A stretch of DNA of 8,831 nucleotides from Acidimicrobiales bacterium (GCA_030749275.1 JASMKJ010000310.1:1-8831); one strand, 5' to 3'. Numbered from the stretch's first letter, positions 1 to 6,530 are shown. Numbers and translations: made by a program. Notes: generated by a model from the letters alone, not told the origin.

Positions 1-131
1 TCGTGCAAGCAAGTTTCCTTTGGGCTTATTGTGCGAATCGGCCCCGCGTGGTGAGCTACGAGGAACATCCGGGGTCAAGAACTCCATCACATGGTTAACT
101 TAGCAAACGCTTAGTAGGTGACAGGACCTTT
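1..131. other. Left-edge leader region, no gene assigned
   Basis: This stretch precedes the first clear gene. A rightward frame is open from the left edge to a TAG near base 110, so it could hold the last ~35 codons of an upstream gene. A leftward frame starting at an ATG at 87-85 is also open to the edge. Neither peptide is recognisable, so no gene is called. Just upstream of the first gene are two CTTAG copies (99-103 and 110-114), one helical turn apart, a GTTAAC palindrome (94-99), and an AGGA (123-126) that can serve as ribosome binding site for the GTG at 132. Confidence 0.3.
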
Positions 132-752
132 GTGTTTGCGCCACATTTCACCTACCCCATCTACCCTCATGTCATGGACAAAGATTGGGTCTCCGCTAGC
201 CACGTCGCAGGGCACGCGGTGGTAGGAGAGTTACTGGGCTTCGAATGCCTAGGACTTACCATTCGCTGGACCGATCAGCATTTGGGCGTCTGTCGTTGGC
301 CGGGGATGCCAGACCACGTTTTTGATCAGCTGCAGTTTCAGCGCTACGGGCCTACAGATAGTGAATTCGATGGAGTCAAAGACTGGGTGATACGTCGAAC
401 CAAGTCATATCTAGCGGGTTCTGTGGCCGAAAAACAAATCACCGGCGTGTTTGACCTCGCATGGCTTACTTCTGATTTGAACATGATCAGCGTTGTTACC
501 CGGAACGTGTTTGGCCTGGAAGGACCGTTCTTTGATGAACGCCTCACAAGCGAGATCTACTACGACGTGGACCTCGGTCTAGAGATCGAAGATCTGGGCC
601 GCGTCGTTGACCGCGCCAGAGAGTTGTGGGAAGACGAGGTGCATCAGTTACTTATGGAACACCAGCAATGGTTGCATCTGGTAGCGGAGAAGCTGAGGGA
701 TGAGAAGGTCTTGAATGGTGACACGATGCGCTCACTGAATGTTCATGGCTAA
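132..752 (+). CDS. Stand-alone M41 (FtsH protease domain)-like protein with altered active site
   Basis: This 206-residue protein resembles only the C-terminal zinc-peptidase (M41) part of FtsH; it has no AAA+ ATPase domain and no membrane segment. The zinc motif normally reads HExGH; here it is HVAGH (residues 24-28), so both His ligands remain but the catalytic Glu is Val25. Further M41 landmarks are LAGSVAEKQITG (94-105), matching the FtsH GGRxAEExxFG segment, and SDL (114-116), whose Asp115 fits the third zinc ligand. The C-terminal helix (about 160-205) matches the end of the M41 domain. The GTG start is chosen because AGGA lies just upstream; an in-frame ATG at 174 (Met15) has no clear ribosome binding site. 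The SDR gene follows after 40 bases on the same strand. It may be a non-proteolytic zinc-binding protein; its substrate or partner is unknown. Confidence 0.75.
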   Translation: MFAPHFTYPIYPHVMDKDWVSASHVAGHAVVGELLGFECLGLTIRWTDQHLGVCRWPGMPDHVFDQLQFQRYGPTDSEFDGVKDWVIRRTKSYLAGSVAEKQITGVFDLAWLTSDLNMISVVTRNVFGLEGPFFDERLTSEIYYDVDLGLEIEDLGRVVDRARELWEDEVHQLLMEHQQWLHLVAEKLRDEKVLNGDTMRSLNVHG

Positions 753-792
753 CCAAAATACTGTCCAACCAAAGTCGGCTTAAGATCTCGTC

Positions 793-1584
793 ATGACTGG
801 ATCTTCTAACCAACCGCTACTCGAGTTACCTGAGGTTCACACTTGGGGTCTTGAGGGCAAGACAGTGTTCATTACCGGAGCTGCGTCTGGCATCGGCGCT
901 GCAACAGCGCGTCTAGCTGCGTCCGATGGAGCCGCTGTCTTCGTTTGCGACCTAGACGAAGCTAACGGCCGAGAAGTCGCCGACGAGATCGAAGGTAGTT
1001 TTGTTTCGCTTGATGTGACTTCCCCCGATTCGTGGAAATTGGCTACCCAAGAATTGGATCATCTCGATATCGCGATTCTCAACGCGGGAGTCGAATTCAG
1101 GGACCCTGCTGATTTCGAACGGTCCCCCGACGATCCGGGCACCTGGGATTTGGGACTTTACGAACGCGCCAGAGGGGTAAACGTTGACGGGGTGGCCTTC
1201 GGTTTGCATGCGTTGGTTCCGGTTTTTGATCGTGTGGGCGGCGGTTCAATAACTGTCACCGCGAGCCTCGCCGGACTCATTCCTTGGTCGCCGGATCCGG
1301 TTTACAGCATGACAAAGTGGGCTGCAGTCGGGCTGGTTCGTGCCGCTACGACATCGCTTCGTCGCAAGAACATAATGATTAATGCCGTGTGCCCGGGTGG
1401 AGTGGCAACCCCCATGACCAGAGTGTTCGATGGCTCGGTTCCTCCAGGCATGGCCGACCCTATGCACATTGCGACTGCTCACTTGGGGATCGCAACTTCA
1501 GGCTATTCGGGACGAATCGTCAAAGCTGTGGCTGGGTTTCCGCATGCGGCACACCAGTTCGCTGAGGTGACGAACACTTTTTAA
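793..1584 (+). CDS. Short-chain dehydrogenase/reductase (SDR), classical type
   Basis: This 263-residue protein is an NAD(P)(H)-dependent oxidoreductase with a Rossmann fold, likely cytosolic, oxidising an alcohol or reducing a ketone. The cofactor motif TGAASGIG is at 28-35. An acidic residue after the second beta strand (Asp53 in CDLDE) favours NAD(H) over NADP(H). NAG is at 97-99, the structural Asn at 130, and the catalytic triad is Ser158, Tyr171 and Lys175 (YSMTK). PGG at 201-203 is the usual turn after beta-6. The segment between NAG and Asn130 is slightly long and acidic, and the C-terminal 35 residues lack the usual SDR ending, so substrate specificity cannot be read. The gene sits 40 bases after the M41-like gene and 55 bases before the crotonase gene, consistent with one transcript. 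In context it could act as a 3-hydroxyacyl-CoA-type dehydrogenase, but this is inference. Confidence 0.9.
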   Translation: MTGSSNQPLLELPEVHTWGLEGKTVFITGAASGIGAATARLAASDGAAVFVCDLDEANGREVADEIEGSFVSLDVTSPDSWKLATQELDHLDIAILNAGVEFRDPADFERSPDDPGTWDLGLYERARGVNVDGVAFGLHALVPVFDRVGGGSITVTASLAGLIPWSPDPVYSMTKWAAVGLVRAATTSLRRKNIMINAVCPGGVATPMTRVFDGSVPPGMADPMHIATAHLGIATSGYSGRIVKAVAGFPHAAHQFAEVTNTF

Positions 1585-1639
1585 TCTCTCGCTTCCTGGC
1601 AAGGAACGGTCACCTCAATCAACAACTACGCTAACCGCG

Positions 1640-2413
1640 GTGACCCTAGAAGTTGAACGTTCGTCTGATCATCCCGGTGTGTTGCATTTGAACTTCAGTA
1701 ATCCACCTGTGAATGCAACCTCTATCGCCGATCTTCGTTCACTTGCTGAAGAGCTTGATTCGGTTTCCGAAGATGACCGGGTGGTAGTGATTTCAGCTAG
1801 TGGAAGCGGGTTCAGCGCGGGGGGTGACTTAAAGGAGATGGCCGAGATGGAAGGCCACGAGGGAATCCTCCAACAATGTTTGGAGTCCGCTCGAGCTTGT
1901 GCCGCTATCTCAAAGTGTCCAGTGCCTGTAATCGTGTCTGTGCATGATTACTGCCTAGGGGTTGGCATAGAGATCGTCGGTAGCGCCGACATCGCCATCG
2001 CCAACGAAACAGCGTTGTTTCAATGGACCGAGGTCGACAACGGCACCGTTGGAGGAGCGGCACAAGGCTTCCGCATGCTTCCTCCCCAAGCGTTACGTCA
2101 TCTCATGTTCACCGCCGAACCTATAACGGCACGAGATTTGTGGTCGCGAGGGGGACTTACAGAAGTGGTTCCGGAGCCAGAGCTCAAACCCAGGACAGAT
2201 GAGGTCGCTCAAAGCATTGCTGATAAGCAACCTCATCTGGTGCGGCTCTTGAAATCATCGATGGACGGCATAGAGGACGTCGACATTGAAAACAGTATGC
2301 GCTTCGAACAAGGCTTCATCTTCCAACTAAATATGGAGGGCACCGGTGAGGCGGCTAGATCAGCCTTTCTTGATGGAACCCGTCCAGGAGTCAACAAAGA
2401 ATCTAAGTCCTAA
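1640..2413 (+). CDS. Enoyl-CoA hydratase/isomerase family protein (crotonase fold)
   Basis: This 257-residue protein has the length of a single-domain crotonase. The first oxyanion-hole segment is FSAGGDL (58-64), with the preceding strand VVVISASG. The second oxyanion segment is around 102-111 (HDYCLGVGIE), where the usual Gly-rich turn is only partly kept. Glu131 in TEVDNGTVGG is at the position of the first acid/base Glu of enoyl-CoA hydratases; the second Glu position is not evident (the following segment is GGAAQG), so isomerase, hydrolase or other crotonase chemistry is possible. Expected substrate is an acyl-CoA thioester, with activity in the cytosol. The GTG start fits the usual family N-terminus, but no good ribosome binding site precedes it. 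It follows the SDR gene by 55 bases, and a 144-base gap separates it from the SnoaL-like gene. Confidence 0.88.
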   Translation: MTLEVERSSDHPGVLHLNFSNPPVNATSIADLRSLAEELDSVSEDDRVVVISASGSGFSAGGDLKEMAEMEGHEGILQQCLESARACAAISKCPVPVIVSVHDYCLGVGIEIVGSADIAIANETALFQWTEVDNGTVGGAAQGFRMLPPQALRHLMFTAEPITARDLWSRGGLTEVVPEPELKPRTDEVAQSIADKQPHLVRLLKSSMDGIEDVDIENSMRFEQGFIFQLNMEGTGEAARSAFLDGTRPGVNKESKS

Positions 2414-2557
2414 AGACTTAACAGCATCTAGCTACTGACGGGAAGCCGATAATTACGGCAAAGTTCATCGAAAGCTGCGACAAGAACGTCAACCACGCGA
2501 ACTCATGGGGCTTCCCAAAAAGAAAACCTCGGGTCTCGGAGCGAATATCCTCTTGAT
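2414..2557. other. Intergenic gap between crotonase and SnoaL-like genes
   Basis: This 144-base gap is the longest in the left-hand rightward block, so the SnoaL-like gene may have its own promoter. It holds an 8-bp inverted repeat (GGGAAGCC at 2440-2447 and GGCTTCCC at 2509-2516) separated by 61 bases. There is no T tract typical of an intrinsic terminator, and I see no convincing promoter boxes or reading frame. Confidence 0.3.
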
Positions 2558-3019
2558 ATGTCAGAGCCCGCAGTCATGGACGATGTTGCCGCTCACGCGG
2601 CGATTACTGAGACGATCCTGAGCTACGCAGAATACGTTGATGCCGGGGATAATCAAAAGTGGGCTCAACTGTTTTGCAAGGACGCAATTTTCGATGAAGG
2701 AAGATCTGTCCAAGGGCGCTCCGCAATTGAGGCTTTGTTACCCAAGCTGCTGCGACTCTTCACCGCCACTTCACATCACATCAGCAACATTCGAATTGAT
2801 CGAACGGCTCCTGATCGCGCGTCGTCTACGTCATATGTGTATGCGTGGCATCGGAAACTTGATGGCACCGATTTTGAATTCTGGGGCAGGTACGTCGACG
2901 AGTTGAAGTTCGAAGATGATTCCTGGCGCTTTGCTTCGCGAAAGGTTGAGCAGTTCGGTGCCCGAGGGCTCGACATCACCGTTGATCGTGTGCCTCGTCG
3001 CGAACCTGAAAATCTATAG
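2558..3019 (+). CDS. SnoaL-like (NTF2-fold) protein, copy A
   Basis: This 153-residue cytosolic protein belongs to the SnoaL-like/scytalone dehydratase-like NTF2-fold group: an N-terminal helix pair, then a curved beta sheet forming a closed pocket. Members act as dehydratases, isomerases, cyclases or hydroxylating enzymes, or as small ligand-binding proteins. Visible marks are Asp28 in AEYVDAGD, SHHISNI (72-78), SYVYAWH (92-98) and WGRYVDEL (109-116). By comparison with scytalone dehydratase, Asp28, His74 and His98 are the candidate catalytic set. The ATG at 2558 is used; Met7 at 2576 is an alternative, and neither has a strong ribosome binding site. It shares the same motifs with the convergent gene at 3060-3527, whose coding region lies 40 bases downstream. 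Substrate is unknown. Confidence 0.85.
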   Translation: MSEPAVMDDVAAHAAITETILSYAEYVDAGDNQKWAQLFCKDAIFDEGRSVQGRSAIEALLPKLLRLFTATSHHISNIRIDRTAPDRASSTSYVYAWHRKLDGTDFEFWGRYVDELKFEDDSWRFASRKVEQFGARGLDITVDRVPRREPENL

Positions 3020-3059
3020 ATTCTACAGGCTCCCGCATGCTGCATCACCAACGAGTGAT

Positions 3060-3527
3060 CTAACGGTGCGGACCCATCCGCTCGATGTATGACATTTCGC
3101 CCACCCAGTTATGGTCGCCCATCGACCTAAAAGTTCTTTTTTCGATCAACCAACCATTGTCAATGCGCGCGAGCTCATCCATATACCTCCCGAAGATCCA
3201 AGCGTCCGGTTGGTGACTGTGAAATTCATGCCATGCGTTGACGTATGAGGTAGCCACTGCTCGATCGTTCTCAGGGAACGACACTTCAATGTTGGAGACA
3301 AAATGTGCGGATCTCGCATACAAGCGATCTGTACCAATCGAAAAAAACTTTGTGGCCGCGGTACGCCCTTGGATTATTGGAAGCTCTCCTCCGTAGTCGA
3401 GGTAGCAGTCCTCAGAGAACAGACTCACAACGTCCTCAGGTCGATTGTCGTCGATCGCTCGACAGTAAGCCGATAGCAGATCAGTGATCTCTTGCCGGTC
3501 GGATAGTTCGTTAAGTGAATATGTCAT
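3060..3527 (-). CDS. SnoaL-like (NTF2-fold) protein, copy B
   Basis: This 155-residue protein is a second SnoaL-like NTF2-fold member. It shows the same landmarks as copy A at matching positions: AYCRAID with Asp26, SAHFVSNI (73-80) with His75, SYVNAWH (94-100) with His100, and FGRYMDEL (112-119). Asp26, His75 and His100 are the candidate catalytic residues by analogy with scytalone dehydratase. The rest of the sequence is clearly diverged, so the two are not a recent duplication. The start ATG at 3527 is preceded by AGGT (CTAGGTAACG), a usable ribosome binding site. The gene lies 37 bases downstream of the acyl-CoA dehydrogenase on the same strand, so the two are probably co-transcribed, which suggests the substrate may be linked to an acyl-CoA route. 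Specific function unknown. Confidence 0.87.
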   Translation of the reverse strand: MTYSLNELSDRQEITDLLSAYCRAIDDNRPEDVVSLFSEDCYLDYGGELPIIQGRTAATKFFSIGTDRLYARSAHFVSNIEVSFPENDRAVATSYVNAWHEFHSHQPDAWIFGRYMDELARIDNGWLIEKRTFRSMGDHNWVGEMSYIERMGPHR

Positions 3528-3564
3528 CGTTACCTAGTTTCGTTCATTACGCCAAGATCGGTGT

Positions 3565-4758
3565 CTATGGTTCCTTACGATCAGCATTCGCTTCAACTGA
3601 TGGTTCTCGAGGAAGGCCGAGTACTCGCTCACCAATAATGTTTCTTTGAATTTCGTCCGTACCTCCCGCAATGGACATTCCGGCCGCGAAAAGCGCTGAC
3701 TTAAGGAAATGTCCTCCGTCGACGGAGTCTTCGGAAGAGAGCTGTGAGGCTGGGCCTGCTGCAAAACCGAGGTCTCGTAGCTCCCGACATAATGCTGAGT
3801 TCAGCAACTTCCCCACTGAGGGCGGAAGGTCGCGGCCCGAGTTGAGGTCGAGAAGTTCTCTATGCATCTTGGCTTTCGTCGCGGTGTCGCCCAACACAGG
3901 GTCATCCGAAGATGCAAGTTGCTTGACCATGTTGAAAGTTACGTCGTCTTTCACCGAACCGGTCGCATAGAAAAAGCCGGAGGTGGTTCCACCTTTTTGC
4001 TGTTCTTCTTGTACTTGGCCGACGGGTGCATTTAGATCAACCTGGTTGATGACGTCGCCGCCGCCGTCGTGACCGACGGCATCGGCATCTCGTTCGTGTT
4101 GAAGCATGGTCATCGCGACGCGCCATCCCTCACCTAGCCCACCGATGACATCTCGGTGATCCACTTCTGCATTGTGCAGAAACACTTGGTTGAATTCTTC
4201 GGCTCCGGTCATGTCTCTCAGCGGTGACACCGAAACTCCAGGCTGTTCCATGTCGAGAATGAAAAATGAGATTCCGGAATGACGTTCGGCTTGGGGGTCG
4301 GTTCGCGCCATGAGAACAGCCCTTCGTGAAACATGGCCGCCTGTGGTCCACACTTTGGACCCGTTGATGATCCAGCGATCTCCGTCTCGTTCAGCCGAAG
4401 TCGTCAACCCCGCTAAGTCCGAACCGGCATCCGGTTCACTAAATAGTTGGCACCACATCTCTTGACCGGTCGCTATCGGTTCAAGGTAGCGGTCAAGGAG
4501 AATTTCGGGTCCATGTTCCATCAACGTTGGTGCGACCAGTGTCACGCTTACGTCGTTTGGAACTCCAAACGCTCCGACAGCAACACGCGCCCGTTCGACC
4601 TCCATGTGTTGTTCGTGACTCATGTCTTTACCAAATTGGCCTTCTGGCCAATGCGGGTATCCCCATCCTGAATCCGCTAGCCGCCGCCACCAGTTTGCTA
4701 GGGACATAGACGGATCCCAGTTGGCGAGAAACCAACTTCGCGCTTTTTCATATACCAA
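3565..4758 (-). CDS. Acyl-CoA dehydrogenase (FadE-type)
   Basis: This 397-residue FAD enzyme introduces a double bond into an acyl-CoA, passing electrons to an ETF. Numbering is from the TTG at 4758. N-terminal helical domain: about 1-100. The FAD/substrate strand domain has FSEPDAGSD (106-114) and NGSKVWT (132-138). The C-terminal signature GGTDEIQRNIIGERVLGLP (365-383) is typical of actinobacterial FadE proteins. At the MCAD-type catalytic Glu position there is Gly; instead Glu222 in LQHER sits where isovaleryl- and long-chain acyl-CoA dehydrogenases keep their helix-G base, so an active enzyme is likely. Residues about 229-278 are an unusual Gly-, Gln- and Asp-rich linker, longer than I expect. 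The TTG at 4758 is chosen because GAGGTG sits 7 bases upstream; in-frame TTG 4794 and GTG 4773 would add residues unlike the family N-terminus. It is followed by SnoaL-like copy B. Substrate size cannot be told. Confidence 0.92.
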   Translation of the reverse strand: MVYEKARSWFLANWDPSMSLANWWRRLADSGWGYPHWPEGQFGKDMSHEQHMEVERARVAVGAFGVPNDVSVTLVAPTLMEHGPEILLDRYLEPIATGQEMWCQLFSEPDAGSDLAGLTTSAERDGDRWIINGSKVWTTGGHVSRRAVLMARTDPQAERHSGISFFILDMEQPGVSVSPLRDMTGAEEFNQVFLHNAEVDHRDVIGGLGEGWRVAMTMLQHERDADAVGHDGGGDVINQVDLNAPVGQVQEEQQKGGTTSGFFYATGSVKDDVTFNMVKQLASSDDPVLGDTATKAKMHRELLDLNSGRDLPPSVGKLLNSALCRELRDLGFAAGPASQLSSEDSVDGGHFLKSALFAAGMSIAGGTDEIQRNIIGERVLGLPREPSVEANADRKEP

Positions 4759-4765
4759 CTTGATG

Positions 4766-4771
4766 CACCTC
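4766..4771 (-). promoter_or_regulatory. Ribosome binding site fixing the acyl-CoA dehydrogenase start
   Basis: On the minus strand GAGGTG is followed by seven bases (CATCAAG) and a TTG. This spacing is ideal and moves the start 36 bases inside the longest possible frame. The SRPBCC gene uses the same GTGAGGTG arrangement with the same spacing. Confidence 0.65.
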
Positions 4772-4871
4772 ACCCTGTGGGCATAGACCCCCAATTCCCA
4801 CAGAACTGAAGCCGAACCTAGACCATGGTCAATGCTCGCCGCACCGAAACCCTTCGCTGAACTGAACGTTG

Positions 4872-4889
4872 TCGAACTAGTCGGTTCGA
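4872..4889. promoter_or_regulatory. Dyad TCGAAC-N6-GTTCGA
   Basis: Perfect 6-bp arms (4872-4877 and 4884-4889) with a 6-base spacer form an 18-bp dyad in the same gap as the 14-bp palindrome, 17 bases from it. A third small palindrome, GACCATGGTC, is at 4821-4830. Either regulator-binding half-sites or chance; no promoter boxes are clear. Confidence 0.3.
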
Positions 4890-4905
4890 TTGCTGTTCGT
4901 ATTGA

Positions 4906-4919
4906 GTAAAACGTTTTAC
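4906..4919. promoter_or_regulatory. Perfect 14-bp palindrome, LacI-type operator candidate
   Basis: The bases GTAAAACGTTTTAC form a perfect inverted repeat with a central CG and A/T-rich arms, the pattern known for LacI/GalR-family operators. It lies 10 bases beyond the stop of the GNAT gene and about 150 bases upstream of the acyl-CoA dehydrogenase start, so it could control the acyl-CoA dehydrogenase and SnoaL-like operon. No regulator gene is in the window. Assignment to LacI type is inference from the motif alone. Confidence 0.45.
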
Positions 4920-4929
4920 CGACGCGCTA

Positions 4930-5385
4930 TTAGTTCCGGAGTTCTTGGCGCATCTCAGTGCCAATCACCTGAAAGCCAAGCTTTTCGTAGAAACCGCGGT
5001 TGCCTTCAGTCGATGGCACAAGGTACAGCCCTATTTCTGCACATCCGCGTTCTCGTGCGTCGTCGATAGTTCGTTGAACGAGGATTCTGCCCAAGTTGAG
5101 ACCCCTCGCTGACTCTTCGACGATTAACTCTTCAAGTTCGCAGTATTCGCCGCCGTAACGAATAGTGAGGTTGTAAGAAACGGTGGCAATACCAAGCATC
5201 CCATCATCGTTTTCGGCTACAACGACCGCTCCACGTTCTCCTCGCACATGAGATTCGTAAACCTTGACCCAATCTGGATTCGGTGATTCACCAGTGAGGC
5301 GTTCAACGAGTTCAAAAACTCTCGACTGGTCAGACCCTCTTGCGGACCGGGTGCGAACCCCGTTGGGGTGTTGCTGAATCGTCAT
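4930..5385 (-). CDS. GNAT-family N-acetyltransferase
   Basis: This 151-residue cytosolic protein has the length and layout of a single-domain GNAT enzyme, transferring acetyl from acetyl-CoA to an amine. The acetyl-CoA binding motif A is ELEELIVEESARGLNLGRIL (83-102); its pyrophosphate loop reads RGLNLGR (94-100), with Asn97 where Gly is most usual. Motif B is NRGFYEKLGFQ (129-139), with the common Tyr133 near the reaction centre. The ATG overlaps the stop codon of the SRPBCC gene as ATGA (5385-5382), which points to translational coupling and one operon. Substrate cannot be read; small-molecule detoxification or protein/peptide modification are both possible. Confidence 0.9.
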   Translation of the reverse strand: MTIQQHPNGVRTRSARGSDQSRVFELVERLTGESPNPDWVKVYESHVRGERGAVVVAENDDGMLGIATVSYNLTIRYGGEYCELEELIVEESARGLNLGRILVQRTIDDARERGCAEIGLYLVPSTEGNRGFYEKLGFQVIGTEMRQELRN

Positions 5386-5933
5386 CGAGAGGCGTCGGTT
5401 TCAGGCGAATAGATCTGATGGGCCCCGAACTGATTTCTCTGCACAGGTGTTCCAGTTTCAGCGAAGTGCGCTACACCTTGCACCACCGACTCGAGATAAC
5501 TACCAATTGTCTGCAGCACATTTGCTTCATACGCCGCTAGCTTCGCCGGATCGCTGTTTGACCGTACATATGAGGTCACTTCGATACTGAAATCGCATGC
5601 GTCGGGGCCTGTGTGGTCGATTCGCCAGTTGGCTACAGCTACTTTCCCTGATGGCGGCCCGACGATCAGGTCATAGCCGCTGCCATCAATCCACTGAAGG
5701 ACATCTCGTTGGTAGTGAACCCCACTGAAATAGTGAACGTGATCGCGGCCTGCCGGGCCAGGCCATGTTTCAACTGGGTTCGATTCGCAGAATGGGTGCA
5801 CGTTCACTAGATTGCCGGGTTCGCTGATCGCAGCCCACACATCAGCCGCTGCTACAGAAACCAGCGAAGTCGCCTTAATGGGCAACGTCGGCTCCAAATC
5901 TTGAAGACTGAAGACATCAGACTGCTCGTGCAT
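5382..5933 (-). CDS. SRPBCC (START/Bet v 1-like) fold protein
   Basis: This 183-residue protein fits the SRPBCC superfamily (polyketide cyclase, START and Bet v 1 folds), which enclose hydrophobic ligands in a deep cavity. Typical marks are the first strand and helix DVWAAISEPGNLVNVHPFC (31-49), SNPVETWPGPAGRDHVHYFSG (51-71), the strand RDVLQWIDGSGYDL (76-89) and the long C-terminal helix (about 127-159) that covers the cavity. The ATG at 5933 is chosen because GAGGTG (5946-5941) stands seven bases upstream; the frame is open to a GTG at 5984, but that would add 17 atypical residues. The stop overlaps the GNAT start as ATGA. Upstream, 102 bases separate it from the PNPOx-like gene. The ligand is unknown; in this cluster a cyclic or lipid intermediate is a reasonable guess. 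Confidence 0.8.
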   Translation of the reverse strand: MHEQSDVFSLQDLEPTLPIKATSLVSVAAADVWAAISEPGNLVNVHPFCESNPVETWPGPAGRDHVHYFSGVHYQRDVLQWIDGSGYDLIVGPPSGKVAVANWRIDHTGPDACDFSIEVTSYVRSNSDPAKLAAYEANVLQTIGSYLESVVQGVAHFAETGTPVQRNQFGAHQIYSPETDASR

Positions 5934-6035
5934 CGAACCACACCTCACGTTTCGCGCGCTGATGGTTGACATTAGCCGTAGCACCTTGGTCGCCTAGGAG
6001 AGACATCGGAACCCACCTGAGCGAATCGAGCGGAG

Positions 6036-6530
6036 CTATTGGGGTTGGATGACCTCCGGCGATCGTTGCCACAACAAATCCCCGTCAAAGCTCAGCGAAT
6101 AGTCGGGTTCAAATTTCACAACGACTCGGCCGGGAGAGTCCAGGTATTTCATGAAAGCTTGTGCTTGGGGCCCTTTACCCATGAGGAACTCTGCGAACTC
6201 CGGATAAAACCAGTCCTTTGTCGTTTGGTCGTTCAATACGGTGCAGGAGCCCTTGTAGGAAATCGTTTTGTTAGGTCCAACCCTGGTACCGGTACTCGAT
6301 ATACAGATCGATGCCCGGGGAAACCGTCGGATAGCGGTAATCCGTGCCCGATGCTCCGCCGCAGTCAACCAAAACACGCCATCCTTAGGCAAATACGACA
6401 TGACAACGCCAAACGCTTCTCCCCCAGCGTTGGTCCACATGAAGACACATTCCCTCTGGTTTCGCACCAGTTCTGTTTCAAGTTCTTCGGTCAGAGCGCA
6501 GTCACGTAGATCTTCGTAGTCGTCGGGCAT
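6036..6530 (-). CDS. PNPOx-like (pyridoxamine 5'-phosphate oxidase-fold) flavin-binding protein
   Basis: This 164-residue protein has the split beta-barrel pattern of the PNPOx/FDOR superfamily: strand GVVMSYLPKDGVFWLTA (41-57), then the Arg-rich segment EHRARITAIRRFPRASICI (59-77), then KTISYKGSCTVL (88-99), a helical segment (about 105-130), and RVVVKFEPDYSLSFD (135-149). Members bind FMN, F420 or heme and work as small oxidoreductases; the sequence does not tell which cofactor applies, nor is there evidence that it is a true pyridoxamine phosphate oxidase. The ATG at 6530 has only a weak ribosome binding site. It diverges from the ABM-domain gene across 67 bases, so the two may share a promoter region. 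In an oxygenase cluster it might supply reduced flavin or reduce an intermediate (inference). Confidence 0.82.
   Translation of the reverse strand: MPDDYEDLRDCALTEELETELVRNQRECVFMWTNAGGEAFGVVMSYLPKDGVFWLTAAEHRARITAIRRFPRASICISSTGTRVGPNKTISYKGSCTVLNDQTTKDWFYPEFAEFLMGKGPQAQAFMKYLDSPGRVVVKFEPDYSLSFDGDLLWQRSPEVIQPQ

Noticed and set aside
1..87. Possible divergent gene starting at ATG 87-85 and leaving the left edge
   Set aside because: Only 29 codons are visible, with no ribosome binding site or recognisable sequence; an open rightward frame covers the same bases equally well.
2440..2516. 8-bp inverted repeat GGGAAGCC / GGCTTCCC
   Set aside because: The arms are 61 bases apart without further pairing or a T tract; a repeat of this length at this distance can occur by chance.
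2637..2906. Overlapping 89-codon frame inside SnoaL-like copy A
   Set aside because: It is out of frame with a protein showing clear NTF2-fold motifs and has no features of its own.
3044..3059. Hairpin ATCAC-N6-GTGAT in the convergent gap, as a bidirectional terminator
   Set aside because: The stem is only five pairs, A/T-mixed, and no T tract follows on either strand, so termination cannot be claimed.
4930..5385. Toxin-antitoxin role for the GNAT protein (TacT-like)
   Set aside because: No adjacent ribbon-helix-helix antitoxin; the neighbour translated just before it is an SRPBCC protein, coupled by an ATGA overlap.
6039..6509. Long rightward frame (156 codons) antisense to the PNPOx-like gene
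   Set aside because: It mirrors the well-supported minus-strand gene, has no recognisable domain and no ribosome binding site; its peptide is rich in Arg, Cys and Pro as expected for an antisense frame.
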